Source: Monodelphis domestica (lineage: Eukaryota; Chordata; Mammalia; Didelphimorphia; Didelphidae). Taken from it: a stretch of 64,000 nucleotides of DNA. Below the pieces are notes generated by a model, which was not told where the DNA came from, ran no database searches, and saw only the letters and a list, made by a program, of their open reading frames with translations. The DNA lies in contig NC_077228.1 in assembly GCF_027887165.1 (NCBI RefSeq), positions 426,163,535 to 426,227,534 of the forward strand, given 5' to 3'. Shown here piece after piece: positions 31,395 through 43,348 of this stretch. The translations under genes were made by a program, and so were the position numbers. Every line of letters begins with the position of its first letter. Positions within the stretch are counted from its first letter, which is position 1.

Positions 31395-31450
31395 ATCCAG
31401 AAAATTTAGCACAATGCCTGACACATGGTAGATGTTTAATAAATGCATTT
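31395..31450 (+). repeat. L2/MIR tail
   Basis: AGCACAATGCCTGACACATGGTAGATGTTTAATAAATGC is the shared 3' end of L2 and MIR. Confidence 0.65.
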
Positions 31451-31457
31451 TTTTTAG

Positions 31458-31657
31458 TTTTTTAAAATATATACCTACTATCTTAGAAGCAATAGTAGGT
31501 ATTAGTTCCAAGGCAGAAGAGTGGTAAGGAGTAGGCAATTGGGGTCAAGTCCTTTGCCCAGGATTACACAGGTAGGCAGTTTCTGAGGCCACATTTGAAC
31601 CCAGGACCTCCCACCTCTAGCCCTTGTTCTCTGTCTACTGAGTTACCTGGATGCCCC
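31458..31657 (-). mobile_element. SINE B, antisense
   Basis: Antisense tail AGTTCCAAGGCAGAAGAGTGG, core, CATTTGAACCCAGGACCTCC (B box) and CTGTCTACTGAGTTACCTGGATGCCCC head. Confidence 0.88.
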
Positions 31658-31749
31658 AATAAATCCATTTTGAATGATTGTGGGAAGTCATATATTAGTA
31701 ATAGTGAGAATATTTGAACCTAAATCCTCCAACTTAATATTGCTTCTTA

Positions 31750-32210
31750 AACAGTACAAAAATGTCCATCACATCTCTTCATAGATGGACATCCACATCC
31801 TCAATTTTTTTCCAGAAACAGAGTCCATGACCTTATGAAGTAGTCCATGACATTTTGGTTGGCTAACATTCTTAAATTAAGTCTATATCTACCTTCCCAG
31901 GGTTCTACTAATTGGTGTCATTTCCCCCCATTTGGAGTATTAAATAAAAATCTACTTTTCTATATTGCAGCCCTTCAACTATACAAAGGCGGGTATTATG
32001 CCTCCCTTTGGTCTTATCTTTTCTAGGAGAAACTCTTATTTTAATTGTTCCTCATATGGTAAATATCCATACTTCCCATCATACTGATCACCTTCTACTG
32101 GTTACTATCTATCAGTATCTTAGAATGTGGTTCCCAGAACTGAAAACAATATTCCATGGAGAAAAGTAGAATAATTATTTCCCATGATCTATGAATGATA
32201 TATTAACCAA
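31750..32210 (-). repeat. CR1/L3-type LINE relic
   Basis: TCTATATTGCAGCCCTTCAACTATACAAAGGCGGGTATTATGCCTCCC and GAATGTGGTTCCCAGAACTGAAAACAATATTCC are the complement of the 3' coding end of CR1-group LINEs. Left boundary uncertain. Confidence 0.55.
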
Positions 32211-32569
32211 ACCTTAGCATTTAGTTTTCTAGTCTTTCCCACATATGAGGAGATAGAAATGGGAAGGAATGAGCAAAAGAAAAGAGGGAGCAACTTGGGT
32301 GATTTGCTATTCTGAAAATTTCAATTAACATTTTGCACAGAGAATGAAGTAAGTGTTTATGCTAAAAGTACCTGTAACTTTCCGTTTTTCTGACTGGGTT
32401 TGTTACCATAATAACTGAATTTCTAACATTTTTATCCACGTTACTCGAGTATATTAACCTTCTAATGGCCCCTGCAGAGTTTATTGGGTTTTTTTTGATA
32501 TCTTGAAATATGTCACAAATAGCATGTCCATTAGAATTGTTGGTAACCCAGTGTTAATAACAACTGGCA
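32211..32569. other. No feature recognised
   Basis: AT-rich, no family recognised. Confidence 0.35.
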
Positions 32570-32800
32570 TTCATACATATTACATTTTAGTGTTTTAAAG
32601 TATTATATCATTTGATCTTCACAGCTAGTGAGGAAGATAGGTGGTATTATTAAACCCATTTTACAAATGATGAAACTGAGAAATACAGGAATTAAGTGAC
32701 CTTCCCAGAATCCTACAGCAAGTAAGCATTTGATGCTGCATTTGAACCCGAGTCTTCCTGCCTTCAGACCCGTAAGTCTATCTACTGTGCCATTAGGATA
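32570..32800 (-). repeat. MIR, nearly full length
   Basis: TTTGATCTTCACAGCTAGTGAGG, CCCATTTTACAAATGATGAAACTGAG, GTAAGCATTTGATG and TTTGAACCCGAGTCTTCCTG cover most of the MIR consensus in reverse. Confidence 0.8.
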
Positions 32801-33079
32801 ATATTGGAATATAATGGAATTTTTTTTCTCCTTAATATTTCCTATCCCCTTATATCTCACTCTTGTGATCTCATAGCTGAATCATAGATGATGCTTATTA
32901 GATCTCTGAGAGATGGTCAAGTCTGTCCTTTTCCAGTCTATGAAACAGAACACTGGGCATTTAAATGCATCCATTACCATAGATTGATGATGTGTAGGCA
33001 GGCAACCTGCAAAATGATTTGAAGAGGACTCCAGAGCCCAGCATAAAGAGAATGAACTGTGGTAACTGTCCAATAATAA

Positions 33080-33240
33080 GAGGTAAAGGAAAGGACAGTG
33101 GATATGATATCTGAAGAACCAATTCTGCCTTAATGTGACCTTAAGCAAATTACTTAAGTTTGGTTTCCTCATTCTTAAAAAAGAAAGTGTGAGATTAGAT
33201 CATCTTCATGGTCCCTTCTGCTCTAAAAATCTGTGATCTT
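33080..33240 (+). repeat. MIR-type relic
   Basis: TTAATGTGACCTTAAGCAAATTACTTAAGTTTGGTTTCCTCATTC then TGGTCCCTTCTGCTCTAAAAATCTGTGATC. Confidence 0.7.
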
Positions 33241-33419
33241 CCAACTTTTGTACTAAAATCAGTTGTCTAAAGCATTAGGAAGAAAATGAAGTCAGAAAGA
33301 ATAACATATGTAGGAAGTATCCTTTGCCCTGTGAGATGTATTCTTCCTCCTCTTCCCCTATGCCAATAAGCCAAGATCATGAGTTCTAATCCATTCTCAA
33401 CATAAAATTTGTTGTTTAA

Positions 33420-33630
33420 TCATTTGGAATCATGGAACCATAGATCTAGAGTTGGAAGAGGTCATCTAACCAAATCCCTTAATTTTACAGAGGAGGAAAC
33501 TAGGGCCTGCGGATATTAGTAACTTACTCAAGGCTACTCAGCTATTATGGGTCAGAGGCAGTAGTTGAACCTAAGTCCTCTAACTAGAGAGCCAGGACTC
33601 TTTACTTTGTAGCACACTACTTCAGTGCCA
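33420..33630 (-). repeat. MIR-type relic
   Basis: AACCATAGATCTAGAGTTGGAAGAGGTCATCTAACC, TTTTACAGAGGAGGAAACTAGGG and GTAGTTGAACCTAAGTCCTC, antisense. Confidence 0.75.
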
Positions 33631-34934
33631 TTTTTCTTCTTCTTTGCACTCTCTCAGAGGATTTTGTGAAAAATTATCATGTGGTCCTCCTAAGTACAAT
33701 GATCTATGCAGTATACAGAAACTGTACTGAAAAAAAAAAAACAGTTGCTATTGAGTATTCATGTTTTTAAAATTGCAAGCACATTTCTGATGGAAATATA
33801 GAGGTAGATTTTCCAAAAGTATCCTAGAAATATAAAATGTAGAAATATTGGTTAGTGCTAATAAAAACTACAATGACTCACTCCTGAGAGATCATTTGCA
33901 TATTTTAAAAACCAATCCACTGAAAGGAAAAAATATTATAATAGAATATTTATGCATCTGTGACTTAAAGCACTGCCATTACCAGATTTTTAGACTGCCT
34001 CACTCTAACCCCTAACTCATTAAGCACTTACTATACATTGGAATTTATGAATATCCATTAGGACACAGGAGGATTCCTTAAGAGGAAAAAAATCTGATTT
34101 ATTTCCAGTCCGCAGCCATTGCTCTGTGTATGGAACTCCTATAGACCTGGAAAAGGAGTCTGTTAAGAGTAGAGAGGAATAAGATTGGAACCCAATCATA
34201 GTAGCAGAGTCAGGCAATATTAACAGGGAACTGAAAATAAAAGATGGTTCTAATGGCTATAAAACTTTTAAAAATAGAGGTCCATCTAGGTAGAATGTAG
34301 GGATACAAGTGTACATTCAGATGGACTTTTGCACTGCTTATAGAAGTGATGACATAGTTAGCCTTGTCATGTTAAGCATGCCCTCCACTGAGAGATACCA
34401 GCCCAGGAACAAACTCATTTCCAATAAAGCTGATGCAGCTGTTTGATCCACAGAGGCATTCCCAAAGATTCTGGAGGCAGAATTGGTGTTTGTTCAGCAT
34501 GCTGGAAGAAAAGAAACTTTTGTTTAGATGTTCAGATAACAAAATATGATTTATGAAGAAACAGTAGGTGCCACCACAAGCTATCAACAGCAACAACAAA
34601 AATAAGGGGATGTCATTTTCAGTTCAGAATAAAACATGTCATTAGCTCCTTGAAACCAAACACTAAAAACTGGCCAGATCAAACCTGAATGTGCACAAAA
34701 ATACAATAATTAGCATACTGCCTGGTCAATCCCCCCTTTTTGGAGGTCTACAGACACTATACAGTCACTTATTGAGTATTTATGGCAGAAATTTATTTAG
34801 AGTATGAGTTAGACTCATATCAGGTTCTTAAATTTTTTGCATATCATGGGGGAATCTATGAACTCGTCTCAGGAGAATGTTTTTAAATGCATATAACAAA
34901 ATACCTAAAGTCCCAAAAGAAATTAAGTTGAAAT
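33631..34934. other. About 1.3 kb without a recognised feature
   Basis: AT-rich, with an A-run at 33730. No frame with motifs. Some of it may be single copy. Confidence 0.4.
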
Positions 34935-35115
34935 TTGTTGTTGTTGAAACATTTTTCAGCCATGCCTGACTCTTCATGACCCCATTTGGAGTTTTCTTGG
35001 CAAAGATAATGATGTGCAAAAATAGTCACTATTTCCCTTCTCCAGCTCATTTTAGAGATGAGGAAATTAAGAAAAATAGGGTTAAGTGACTTGCCCAGGG
35101 TCACACAGTTAATAA
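34935..35115 (-). mobile_element. SINE A, 5'-truncated
   Basis: TTGTTGTTGAAACATTTTTCAGCCATGCCTGACTCTTCATGACCCCATTTGGAG through GAGGAAATTAAGAAAAATAGGGTTAAGTGACTTGCCCAGGGTCACACAGTTAATAA. The tRNA head is replaced by an abutting LINE-1. Confidence 0.82.
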
Positions 35116-35479
35116 ACAAGTACACAAATAGCTGCACTCTTTGTGGTAGCAAAAAATTGGAAAACGAGAGGGTGTCCATCAATTGGGGAATGGCTGAATA
35201 CATTATAGTATCTGCTGGTGATGGAATATTATTGTGCTGAAAGGAATAATGACCTGGAGGAATTCCATGAGAACTGGAATGACCTCCAGGAATTGATGCG
35301 GAGCAAAAGGAACAGAACCAGGAAAACATTGTACACGGAGACAGATACACTGTGGCACAATCAAATGTAATGGACTTCTCAACTAGCAGCAATGCAATGA
35401 CCCAGGATAATCCAGAGTAACTTAGGAGAAAGAATGCTATCCACATGGAGAAAAAGAACTGTGAAACCAAAAATGCATT

Positions 35480-35498
35480 AGAAAAGTATATGATCAAC
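35480..35498. repeat. Left target duplication of LINE-1 copy D
   Basis: AGAAAAGTATATGATCAAC, repeated exactly at 37284-37302. 19 bp. Confidence 0.95.
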
Positions 35499-36935
35499 TA
35501 CAAAACACTCGCCACACAACTAAAACTAGACTTGAGCAAATGGAAAAACATTAACTGCTCATGGATAGGACGAGCCAATATAATAAAAATGACCATCCTA
35601 CCCAAACTTATTTATCTATTTAGTGCCATACCCATTGAACTACCAAAATACTTCTTCACTGATTTAGAAAAAAACATAACAAAGTTCATTTGGAAGAACA
35701 AAAGATCCAGGATATCCAGGGAAATAATGAAAAAAAAAACACATATGATGGGGGCCTTGCAGTCCCTGACCTTAAACTATATTACAAAGCAACAGTCATC
35801 AAAACAATTTGGTACTGGCTAAGAAACAGAAAGGAAGATCAGTGGAATAGACTGGGGGAAAGCGACCTCAGCAAGACAGTATATGATAAACCCAAAGATC
35901 CCAGCTTTTGGGACAAAAATGCACTATTCTATAAAAACTGCTGGGAAAATTGGAAGACAATGTGGGAGAGACTAGGAATAGATCAACACCTCACACCCTA
36001 CACCAAGATAAATTCAAAATGGGTGAGTGACTTAAACATAAAGAAGGAAACCATAAGTAAATTGGGTAAACACAAAATAGTATACATGTCAGACCTTTGG
36101 GAGGGGAAACCAAGCAAGACATAGAAAGAATCACAAAATGTAAAATAAATAATTTTGACTACATCAAACTAAAAAGCTTTTGTACAAACAAAACCAATGT
36201 AAATAAAATCAGAAGGGAAACAACAAATTGGGGAAAAATCTTCATAGAAACCTCTGACAAAGGTTTAATTACTCATATTTATAAAGAGCTAAATCAATTG
36301 TACAAAAAATCAAGCCATTCTCCAATTGATAAATGGGCAAGGGACATGGATAGGCAGTTCTCAGATAAAGAAATCAAAACTATTAACAAGTGTTCTAAAT
36401 CTCTTATAATCAGAGAGATGCAAATAAAAACAACTCTGAGGTATCACCTCACACCTAGCAGATTGGCTAACATAACAGCAAAGGAAAGTAATGAATGCTG
36501 GAGGGGATGTGGCAAAGTAGGACATTAATTCATTGCTGGTGGAGTTGTGAACTGATCCAACCATTCTGGAGGGCAATTTGGAACTATGCCCAAAGGGCAA
36601 CAAAAGAATATCTACCCTTTGATCCAGCCATAGCACTGCTTGGTCTGTACCCCAAAGAGATAATGGACACAAAGACTTGTACAAAAATATTCATAGCTGC
36701 GCTCTTTGTGGTGGCCAAAAACTGGAAAACGAGGGGATGCCCATCAATTGGGGAATGGCTGAGCAAATTGTGGTATATGTTGGTGATGGAATACTATTGT
36801 GCTAAAAGGAATAATAAAGTGGAGGAGTTCCATGGAGACTGGAACAACCTCCAGGAAGTGATGCAGAGTGAGAGGAGCAGAACCAGGAGAACATTGTACA
36901 CAGAGACTAATACACTGTGGTATAATCGAACGTAA
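35499..36935 (+). pseudogene. LINE-1 copy D ORF2 C-terminal region
   Basis: Reads [37 protein letters not shown], then after frame changes DLKLYYKATVIKTIWYWL, CENW-type segments, ESNECWRGCGKVGH and NWKTRGCPSIGEWL. Three frames (35445-35822, 35690-36124, 36097-36528, then 36495-36935) overlap because of small indels near 35735, 36105 and 36525. Only the region downstream of the RT catalytic site is present. Confidence 0.9.
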
Positions 36936-37283
36936 TGGACTTCTCCATTAATGGCGGTGTAATGTCCCTGAACAATTTGCAGGGATCTAGGAGAAAAAAA
37001 CACTATTCATAAGCAAAGGATAAACTATGGGAGTGGAAATACCGAGGAAAAGCAACTGCCTGAATACAGCAGTTGAGGGGACATGACAGAGGAGAGACTC
37101 TAAATGAACACTCTAATGCAAATATTATCAACAAAGCAATGGGTTCAAATCAAGAAAACATGTAATGCCCAGTGGATTTACGTGTCGGCTATGGGGGTTG
37201 GGGGAAAGGAAAAGAAAATGATCTATGTCTTTAATGAATAATGCTTGGAAATGATCAAATAAAATATATTTAAAAAAAAAGAA
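35499..37283 (+). mobile_element. LINE-1 copy D, 5'-truncated, inserted in copy C
   Basis: A 1.8 kb copy beginning within RT-thumb coding sequence (TACAAAACACTCGCCACACAAC) and ending in AATAAAATATATTT plus poly-A near 37272-37280. Very close to the 3' part of copy A. Flanked by perfect 19-bp duplications, so a relatively recent target-primed insertion. Confidence 0.95.
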
Positions 37284-37530
37284 AGAAAAGTATATGATCA
37301 ACCATATAGTGAGATAGGGATGTGATTAAGGTTTTGATGTTAAAGAATCACTCTACTGCAAATATTAATAATATAGAAATAGGTTTTGAATAACGATACA
37401 GATATAACCCAGTGGAATTACTTGTTGCCTTTGGAAGGGTGGAGGGGAAAATGGGGAGGGAGGGACCAAAAATCATGTAACCATGGGAAAACATTCTAAA
37501 TAAAATTTTTTAATAATTAAAATTTTTTTT

Positions 37531-38449
37531 AAAAGTACACAGAACCTAGGTTAAAAATCCCTGCACTAAATGCGTTGCTAAAATCCTTTATAACTCTCAA
37601 ATTCTGTCGATCTATCAAAGCCACTATTCTATTTCTGATAGTGTTAATGGATCATAGGTGACCATAGTTTTCCTCCTTAACAGCATTAGCAGAGATCTGA
37701 GATCTCATCAGGGTAATATAATAGAGGACAATACTAGGATATTTGTGGTAATAAGGACAGGGACAGCAGGAAGTCAGCTACAGGGCAAGGCTGGATCTTA
37801 CACTCCCCACACACACAACTTCCTGTCCCCTCCCCAAGTGAATCTAAAGGCTCTTCTCAAGAATGTTAAGCTTCAAGGGTTCCCCCAATAATCAATCCCA
37901 CAATTTAGAGTTTTTAACCATAGGGATTTATTCTTTAAGGTAAAAGAGGTAGGGAGATGGGAGGAGGGGTGAGAGGGAAATAGGTTTCCCTAATCTCCTA
38001 TGATTTCCTGTTGATTGAAGATTTTCACAAGGTATTCAACTCTGAAACAAAGTTAATTTCTCTAAAGAGGGAGATTGACAGGAAAAAGATTTGACTAAGT
38101 TCCCTCTGAGCTAGGCTTCAAAAGTACTGTTGGTATTCAGTCAGGTGAACAATCAATGGCCAAGAGAGAAATGGACTATCCTGCTTCCTTTCAACAGTCA
38201 GAGGAAAGCAAAAGTGAAGACAAGCTGCTGGGCTTCCCAACTGCCCCCTGTCCAGATTCTATTGGAATCTTGTCTCGATCTAGCTCAGTGGCAGTTCACC
38301 AAAATTCCAATCTCTTGCTTTTTCTTGCAAATCCATCTTGTATTGCAATATCTTCCATACAGAAAGGAATTCCTAGTGTGGGAACTAAGGCATTCCTTAT
38401 CTTTATCTCCACTAAGGCAGATAAATAACTCAACAATTATTTAGTAGGG
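37531..38449. other. Unclassified; possibly an old LTR
   Basis: Less AT-rich than its surroundings, with AGGGATTTATTCTTTAAGG at 37922 and an overlapping pair of open frames at 38130-38444 and 38156-38428 that lack recognisable motifs. The composition suggests a decayed LTR, but no partner copy was found in the window. Confidence 0.3.
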
Positions 38450-38735
38450 CAGTGTGGCACAGTAATTTGGACTGAGAAAATGTAGTTTTTATCCCACCAT
38501 TTTCACTTACTCCCTCCAAGATCTTTTTAGGATTGGAAATGTTTTACTTTCATCTTTATATATCCTGCACATATCCTGGTAAGTAGACAATAGCTGGTAT
38601 TAAATAAATGTTCATAAATTGATTGTGTGATGAAAGACAAGTCACTTACATTCAATGGACTATGCTTAAAACAAAGGAATTGGGCAATATGGCCTCTGGT
38701 TTCTTTTAGATTTCAATCTATGATCCTAAAACCTA
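38450..38735 (+). repeat. MIR-type relics
   Basis: GTGTGGCACAGTAATTTGGACTG (head-like) and, later, GACAAGTCACTTACATTC ... AATATGGCCTCTGG...TTTCAATCTATGATCC. Possibly two fragments with an L2/MIR tail (TTAAATAAATGTTC) between them. Confidence 0.5.
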
Positions 38736-38738
38736 GGA

Positions 38739-39008
38739 CAGCCAGGTGAGGCAACAGATAGAAAGCTGGGTCTGGAGTCAGGAAGACATCTTCCAGAGTA
38801 CAAATCTGGCCTCAGACATTTAATAGTGGTATGACCCTGGGCAACTCATTTCACCCTCTTTGCCTCAATTTACTGGATTGGGAGATACTGGAGATACTGG
38901 ATACAAGATACTGGAGTGGGAGAAAGAAATGGCAAACCACTCCAGTATCTTTTCCAAGAAAACCCTAAAAGGGATCATACAGAATCAGACATGACCAAAC
39001 AAGAATAA
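38739..39008 (+). mobile_element. SINE A, full length with internal duplication
   Basis: GACAGCCAGGTGAGGCAACAGATAGAAAGCTGGGTCTGGAGTC head, AGTACAAATCTGGCC B box, core and TTTTCCAAGAAAACCCTAAAAGGGATCAT tail. A GATACTGGA motif is repeated around 38882-38915, lengthening the element. Confidence 0.88.
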
Positions 39009-39017
39009 ATCCTAGGA

Positions 39018-39145
39018 TGTTCCTGGAGGTAGAGAGTGACTTTCCCAGAGCTACAAAACTAGTAGTGAGTATCAGAAGGTGGGATTTGATCTTAGATCTT
39101 TCTGACTACCAGAAGAGTACTCTATCTGCTCTTCCATACCACCTC
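39018..39145 (-). repeat. MIR-type relic
   Basis: GAGAGTGACTTTCCCAGAGC, GGATTTGATCTTAGATC and a cluster resembling the antisense MIR head. Confidence 0.6.
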
Positions 39146-39404
39146 TATGTCAGAGACAAGATATCAAATCTTGATTTGTCTGGTTTATATGCAACAATGG
39201 CATCTACTAATACAACTGGTGTTTTTAGTTCTCTACTTACAGAACTGATATTTTTAAATTCTCTGTTCTCTATACATCCAGGAAGAGCCATGGCTGTCCA
39301 AAGCTGTATTCTTATCCAAAAGGCCTGGTTGTTGTCCTCAGGCAACCATTCATATAACATCTTGAATGCATTACATATCACTGGGTGTTTCTTCAGTCTA
39401 ATTT

Positions 39405-39878
39405 TCAGCAAAAACATTCGAACCACAGAGACTTAAATAATGCACTTTCTTTATTCAGTGCTGGGGCTAAAAAAAGTCTCCTGCTGAAAGTCACAAATCC
39501 CATCTTTCTACAGCAGCAGGTTATTAAGTGAAAAGTGGACAAAGCGGTTGCCTTTGTTGGCACATCCCACTGATCTGTGAGGTGCAGGCTGCCAACTTGT
39601 TTGCCAACATTTTCAGACTCAGCCTTGTCTATTCCTAAGCCATGCCATGGGGTCCCTACAACAATTAGCGGGAAGCTTTGTAAAAGGGCGAGACTGGCAG
39701 AAAACATGCAGGGAGAGGCAAAGGGCATAAGCTGCATCTTATCTCCTCTCAAAAAGGAGTGATTTGTCATTTGTAAGAGATTCAGCTCTACTTCAGTAAT
39801 GGAAGAACTGAGCAAGCATGACTGAAGAGATGGATAAAGGGACACAAACCATATTGTTTGGAGGAAGTGTGGAGGCAT
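39405..39878 (-). other. Longest non-repeat open frame, unassigned
   Basis: A 157-codon frame from an ATG at 39876-39878 (minus). The protein is Leu/Ser-rich, with a hydrophobic C-terminal-independent stretch (SLALLQSFPLIVVG) and no family motif. A frame of this length is possible by chance in the 64 kb. No splice or promoter evidence. Confidence 0.2.
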
Positions 39879-39879
39879 T

Positions 39880-40737
39880 AACCTTCAAAAAAAAGAAAAA
39901 GAAATACTTTTCCCTCTACTGTAAAGTGCTTGCAAAATTGCTATAGAAATTTACCCTGAAAAGCATTCAGCTTTTAAAAGATCATCCTTTCTCAACTTAG
40001 CCTAAAAACTACCTCTTAGAGGCCAATTTAAACTTCATCTTTTATCCATGCCATATCCCATGATTTTGATTCTAGCTGGGAGAATTAGGTTTAGAATGAA
40101 ATGAAGGCAATGAAAATGGACTGCCAGAGTACAGAATATTATACCTGGAGTACAAGACTAGATTAAGAATCTCAGGATAAGGAAAATTTTAGACTAGATG
40201 GGAACTGAACATGGAAGAGAAAGATTCTACTTGATTTTGAACCTTAGGAAGGAAGAAAATCACAGAATCCAAAATCTAGAAAGAAGAATAAAAAAGGATT
40301 AACTTTCAAAAAAAGATTTTTTACCTCCAAGAATACTTGATTACTTAAATCACATGCAGATGCAGAATAACCTTAAAAAGTTGTTTTTTAATGGTCACCA
40401 ACAGAAAAGCAAAATTATATCTGACCCTCCAAGATGAGGGTTTTATTTTTTAAACAGGCAGGCTATGTTTATATCTTTATGTTAAGCAGTTTAGGGAAAA
40501 GGAGGTACTCCTACCAACCAGCACACACAGAGTAAATAAGGGTTCAAATAAGGGTTCAAATAAGTACAACTGGTTAATTTTAAATGAATTATTTCCATGC
40601 AACCTAGGTTTGAAGTCAATTGTGATGCCCTTTTCATGAAGCACTCCAGCTTTGTGGAGAGAATACTAATGCAATGGTACACTGCCTGATTGAGGGGGCA
40701 GTGTTGGCACAAACGTTTTAGTGGGGAGGAAGGGAGC
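39880..40737. other. No gene or repeat recognised
   Basis: AT-rich, purine-rich near 40200-40310. A short direct repeat GGGTTCAAATAA occurs twice at about 40541-40563. Confidence 0.35.
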
Positions 40738-40980
40738 ATAGAGTGTAGAGTGTTTTACCTTGAGTCAAGAAGACCATAGTTCAAATACAGCCTCAGACAC
40801 TTATTAGTTGTGGAACTCTGAACAAATCACTTAATCTCTTTCAACCTCATTTTCCTTATCTGCAAAATGGGTATCATAATAGCAGAACATACCTTAAAGG
40901 ATTGTTGTGATGATCAAAAGGGATAATATATAAGGTGCTTTGCAAACCTTTAAGCCTCCATCAATGCTAGCTACCTATTA
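40738..40980 (+). repeat. MIR-type CORE-SINE, full length
   Basis: Head (TAGAGTGTTTTACCTTGAGTC), AGTTCAAATACAGCCTC B box, ACCTCATTTTCCTTATCTGCAAAATGGG core and GATAATATATAAGGTGCTTTGCAAACC 3' part. Confidence 0.8.
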
Positions 40981-41374
40981 CAGAGAGACATTCTTCATTC
41001 CTGCTTTAAGGAAGGCACACATGTTTCCAGACCATCTTTGCAACCAAAGAAATGAAACAGACTTTTTCAGATAGAGGGGAAACTGACTCCTTAACATATC
41101 CCTGATTTCCAGCTAGCCTCCTAGTGGCTTAGGGGAATTTCCTTTTGGATGCCATTGGGACTGTTCTCAAGAAAGGTGTTAAAAATATCTCCCTTTCCCA
41201 AAGTTCTGCTCCAAAGCATGAACGTCTCCCCTCATTAAAGAGGCAGCATTACCTCAGCATGCAAAATCCTTCAACTTTGATTGGAAACCTATGCCTTTTG
41301 TAAACGGTAGTGCTATTTTTTTTCCAAAGCTCTTACTCTCCATTGAGAGGCAATAGAGAAAGGGAAGGAATAAG
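40981..41374. other. No feature recognised
   Basis: No repeat family or frame recognised. Confidence 0.35.
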
Positions 41375-41628
41375 CATCAAGATAGCACTTAATACTACAT
41401 GTCAAGCATAATGCTAAGTGCTTTACAAATATTATTTCATCTGATCTTCACAATCACCTTGTGAGATTGGCATTATTATAAATCCCCATTTTACAGATGA
41501 GGAAAATGAGGCAGACAGCAGTTAAATGACTATCTGGGGTTACCTAGTAAGTGTCTGAGGTTGGATTCGAACTCATGTTTTCCTGATTCTAGGATCAATG
41601 CTCTATCCTCTATATCACCTCACTACTG
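41375..41628 (-). repeat. MIR, nearly full length
   Basis: CTAAGTGCTTTACAAATATTATTTCATCTGATCTTCACAATCACC, CCCATTTTACAGATGAGGAAAATGAGG and TTGGATTCGAACTCATG. Confidence 0.85.
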
Positions 41629-41637
41629 CCAATCAAG

Positions 41638-41770
41638 AGTATCAAATAGTGTTGGATTTGGAATCAGAAGATTTAAATCCCACCTTTAACATCCTTTAGA
41701 TATGTTACAAAGAGAAAGCCATTTAACCTCTAGAACATTAGGCAACTTTCTAAGAATGTAAGTTATAAAT
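41638..41770 (+). repeat. MIR-like relic
   Basis: GTGTTGGATTTGGAATCAGAAGATTTAAATCCCACC head, CCATTTAACCTCTAG core and GTAAGTTATAAATTAG tail. Confidence 0.5.
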
Positions 41771-41919
41771 TAGTTGTGATACACAGTTTATGAAAAACAA
41801 TGTATCCCCACCAACCAAATCAAAGAATCTTGAAATAGTTTCTAAAGTTTCAACCCAAGATCTCTGTGAAAGGAGATTCCATTGTTTTACCTCATAACCA
41901 ATCTAGGCTATGTTAGCTC

Positions 41920-41968
<49 letters not shown>
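41920..41968. repeat. (ATT)n microsatellite
   Basis: Uninterrupted trinucleotide run of about 16 units. Confidence 0.95.
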
Positions 41969-41970
<2 letters not shown>

Positions 41971-42032
41971 ATGTGAAGACTTCCAACCGCATTCAGACTT
42001 TTAAGAAATAAAATGAATTTAGAGATATTTTA

Positions 42033-42212
42033 AAAAATAATTTTACCATCCATCTTATTGACTCTAAGGTAGAAGAAGAGTAAGGGAAAGGCAATGGGAT
42101 TAAATGACTTGTCCAGAGTCACCCAACTAGAAATTATCTGAGACCAAATTTGAATCCAGGAACTTCTATCTATAGACCTGATTCACAATCCACTGAGCTG
42201 CCTAGGTGACTC
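42033..42212 (-). mobile_element. SINE B, antisense
   Basis: CATCTTATTGACTCTAAGGTAGAAGAAGAG tail, AATTTGAATCCAGGAAC B box, CAATCCACTGAGCTGCCTAGGTGAC head. Confidence 0.85.
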
Positions 42213-42370
42213 CTTAGAGACTCTTTTAATCCAATTCACTCCTTCTATTTTATAGGTGAGGAACTGTAGCTAAAGTGATTTGCCTAGGGTCTCACAGTGA
42301 GTTAGCAGATCCAAATTTTGATTCTGACTCTTCTTGTTTCCAAACCTAGCATTCTTTCCACTACAATACA
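42213..42370 (-). repeat. MIR-type relic
   Basis: TTTTATAGGTGAGGAACTGTAGC, GTGATTTGCCTAGGGTCTCACAGTGAG and a degraded head. Confidence 0.65.
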
Positions 42371-42548
42371 ATTAACCCTAGTATTTCCCAAGGCTTATGC
42401 AGGAATTTCTTGAAGGACTATGCACTTAGATGTCTGAAACCCGACAAAATGGAGACTAGCTATTTTCTCTGATACCCTTGGCTTCTCAAACCTCTTGAAA
42501 ACAGAAATTATGCACCAAAGATAAGACAACTTCAGATGTTCATGTGAT

Positions 42549-42785
42549 TTTTGCTGTTCAATCATTTTCATTCATCGCCCACTCTTCATGACCCCATTTG
42601 GAATTTTCTTGATGAAGATATTAGTGCAGTTTGTGATTTCCTTCTCTAGCTCATTTTACAGATGGGTAAACTGAGGCAAAAAGGGTTAAGTGACTTACCC
42701 AGGATCACATAGCTAGCAAGTATCTGAGGTCAGATTTAAATTCAGGAAGATAAGTTTTCCTGACTTTAGATCTGGCAATTAGTGT
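42549..42785 (-). mobile_element. SINE A, antisense
   Basis: TTGCTGTTCAATCATTTTCATTC, CCCACTCTTCATGACCCCATTTGG, CATTTTACAGATGGGTAAACTGAGG and the head with AGATTTAAATTCAGGAAGAT. Confidence 0.88.
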
Positions 42786-42930
42786 TTTTTATTATTATGT
42801 GCATTTATTATTACATGTATATTGCATTATTGCATGCATATAATATATACATGCACATATTATTATTATTACATGCATTACCTAGCCTCTCTATCTACAT
42901 AATTTAAGATAATCATAATCTAAAAGGTTT
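42786..42930. repeat. TATTA/ATGCAT-rich low-complexity sequence
   Basis: Alternating TTATTATTA and GCATGCATATAATATATACATGCAC stretches; self-complementary. Confidence 0.6.
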
Positions 42931-43348
42931 TTTTTTAAGGGGAAAAAATGAACTGATTGAGTGAGGAACTCAACACCTTTCTGTTACTTTCAATGCTACA
43001 GGTTGCAAGGCTGTAGCTAATCCAACATTTGGACTTATAAGAAAACCCAGCCCCACACAGCCATCTCCACTGCCTATCTCTAATGTGGAGACCCAGGGTC
43101 CAGCTTGCAGAAATTTTCAGGGCCAGCCAGTGCCACAGCAGTATAGAATCCTGCTGGGACCCAATCAACAGTCTGCATCATTTCCTTGGTATGCTCCTGG
43201 GTCAGAAGCATGTGTGGGGAGTGGGAGTGTAGTCTGTGTTGCAAAATAGCTATGTAGGAGAGCCAGGAACAGGGAGAGGGGCGGGACATTTGTGTGGGTT
43301 TGGAATAGAACTCAGCATCCCATCACCCATGTCATCTCTCTTCCTCAG

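Larger units (their letters stand above)
35120..37530 (+). mobile_element. LINE-1 copy C, 5'-truncated, split by copy D
   Basis: Left part 35120-35480 (ORF2 end from GCTGCACTCTTTGTGGTAGC to CTATCCACATGGAGAAAAAG) and right part 37303-37530 (3' UTR ending CATGTAACCATGGGAAAACATTCTAAATAAA) join across copy D. Confidence 0.88.

Noticed and set aside
34883..35497. 204-codon minus-strand frame, the longest non-retroviral one
   Set aside because: Spans an antisense LINE-1 ORF2 end and a SINE A; no independent protein signature.
39405..39878. 157-codon minus-strand frame as a gene
   Set aside because: No recognisable domain, splice or promoter signal; retained only as a low-confidence note.
43110..43290. 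CpG-island-like promoter near the exon candidate
   Set aside because: GC content rises only slightly and CpG remains rare.
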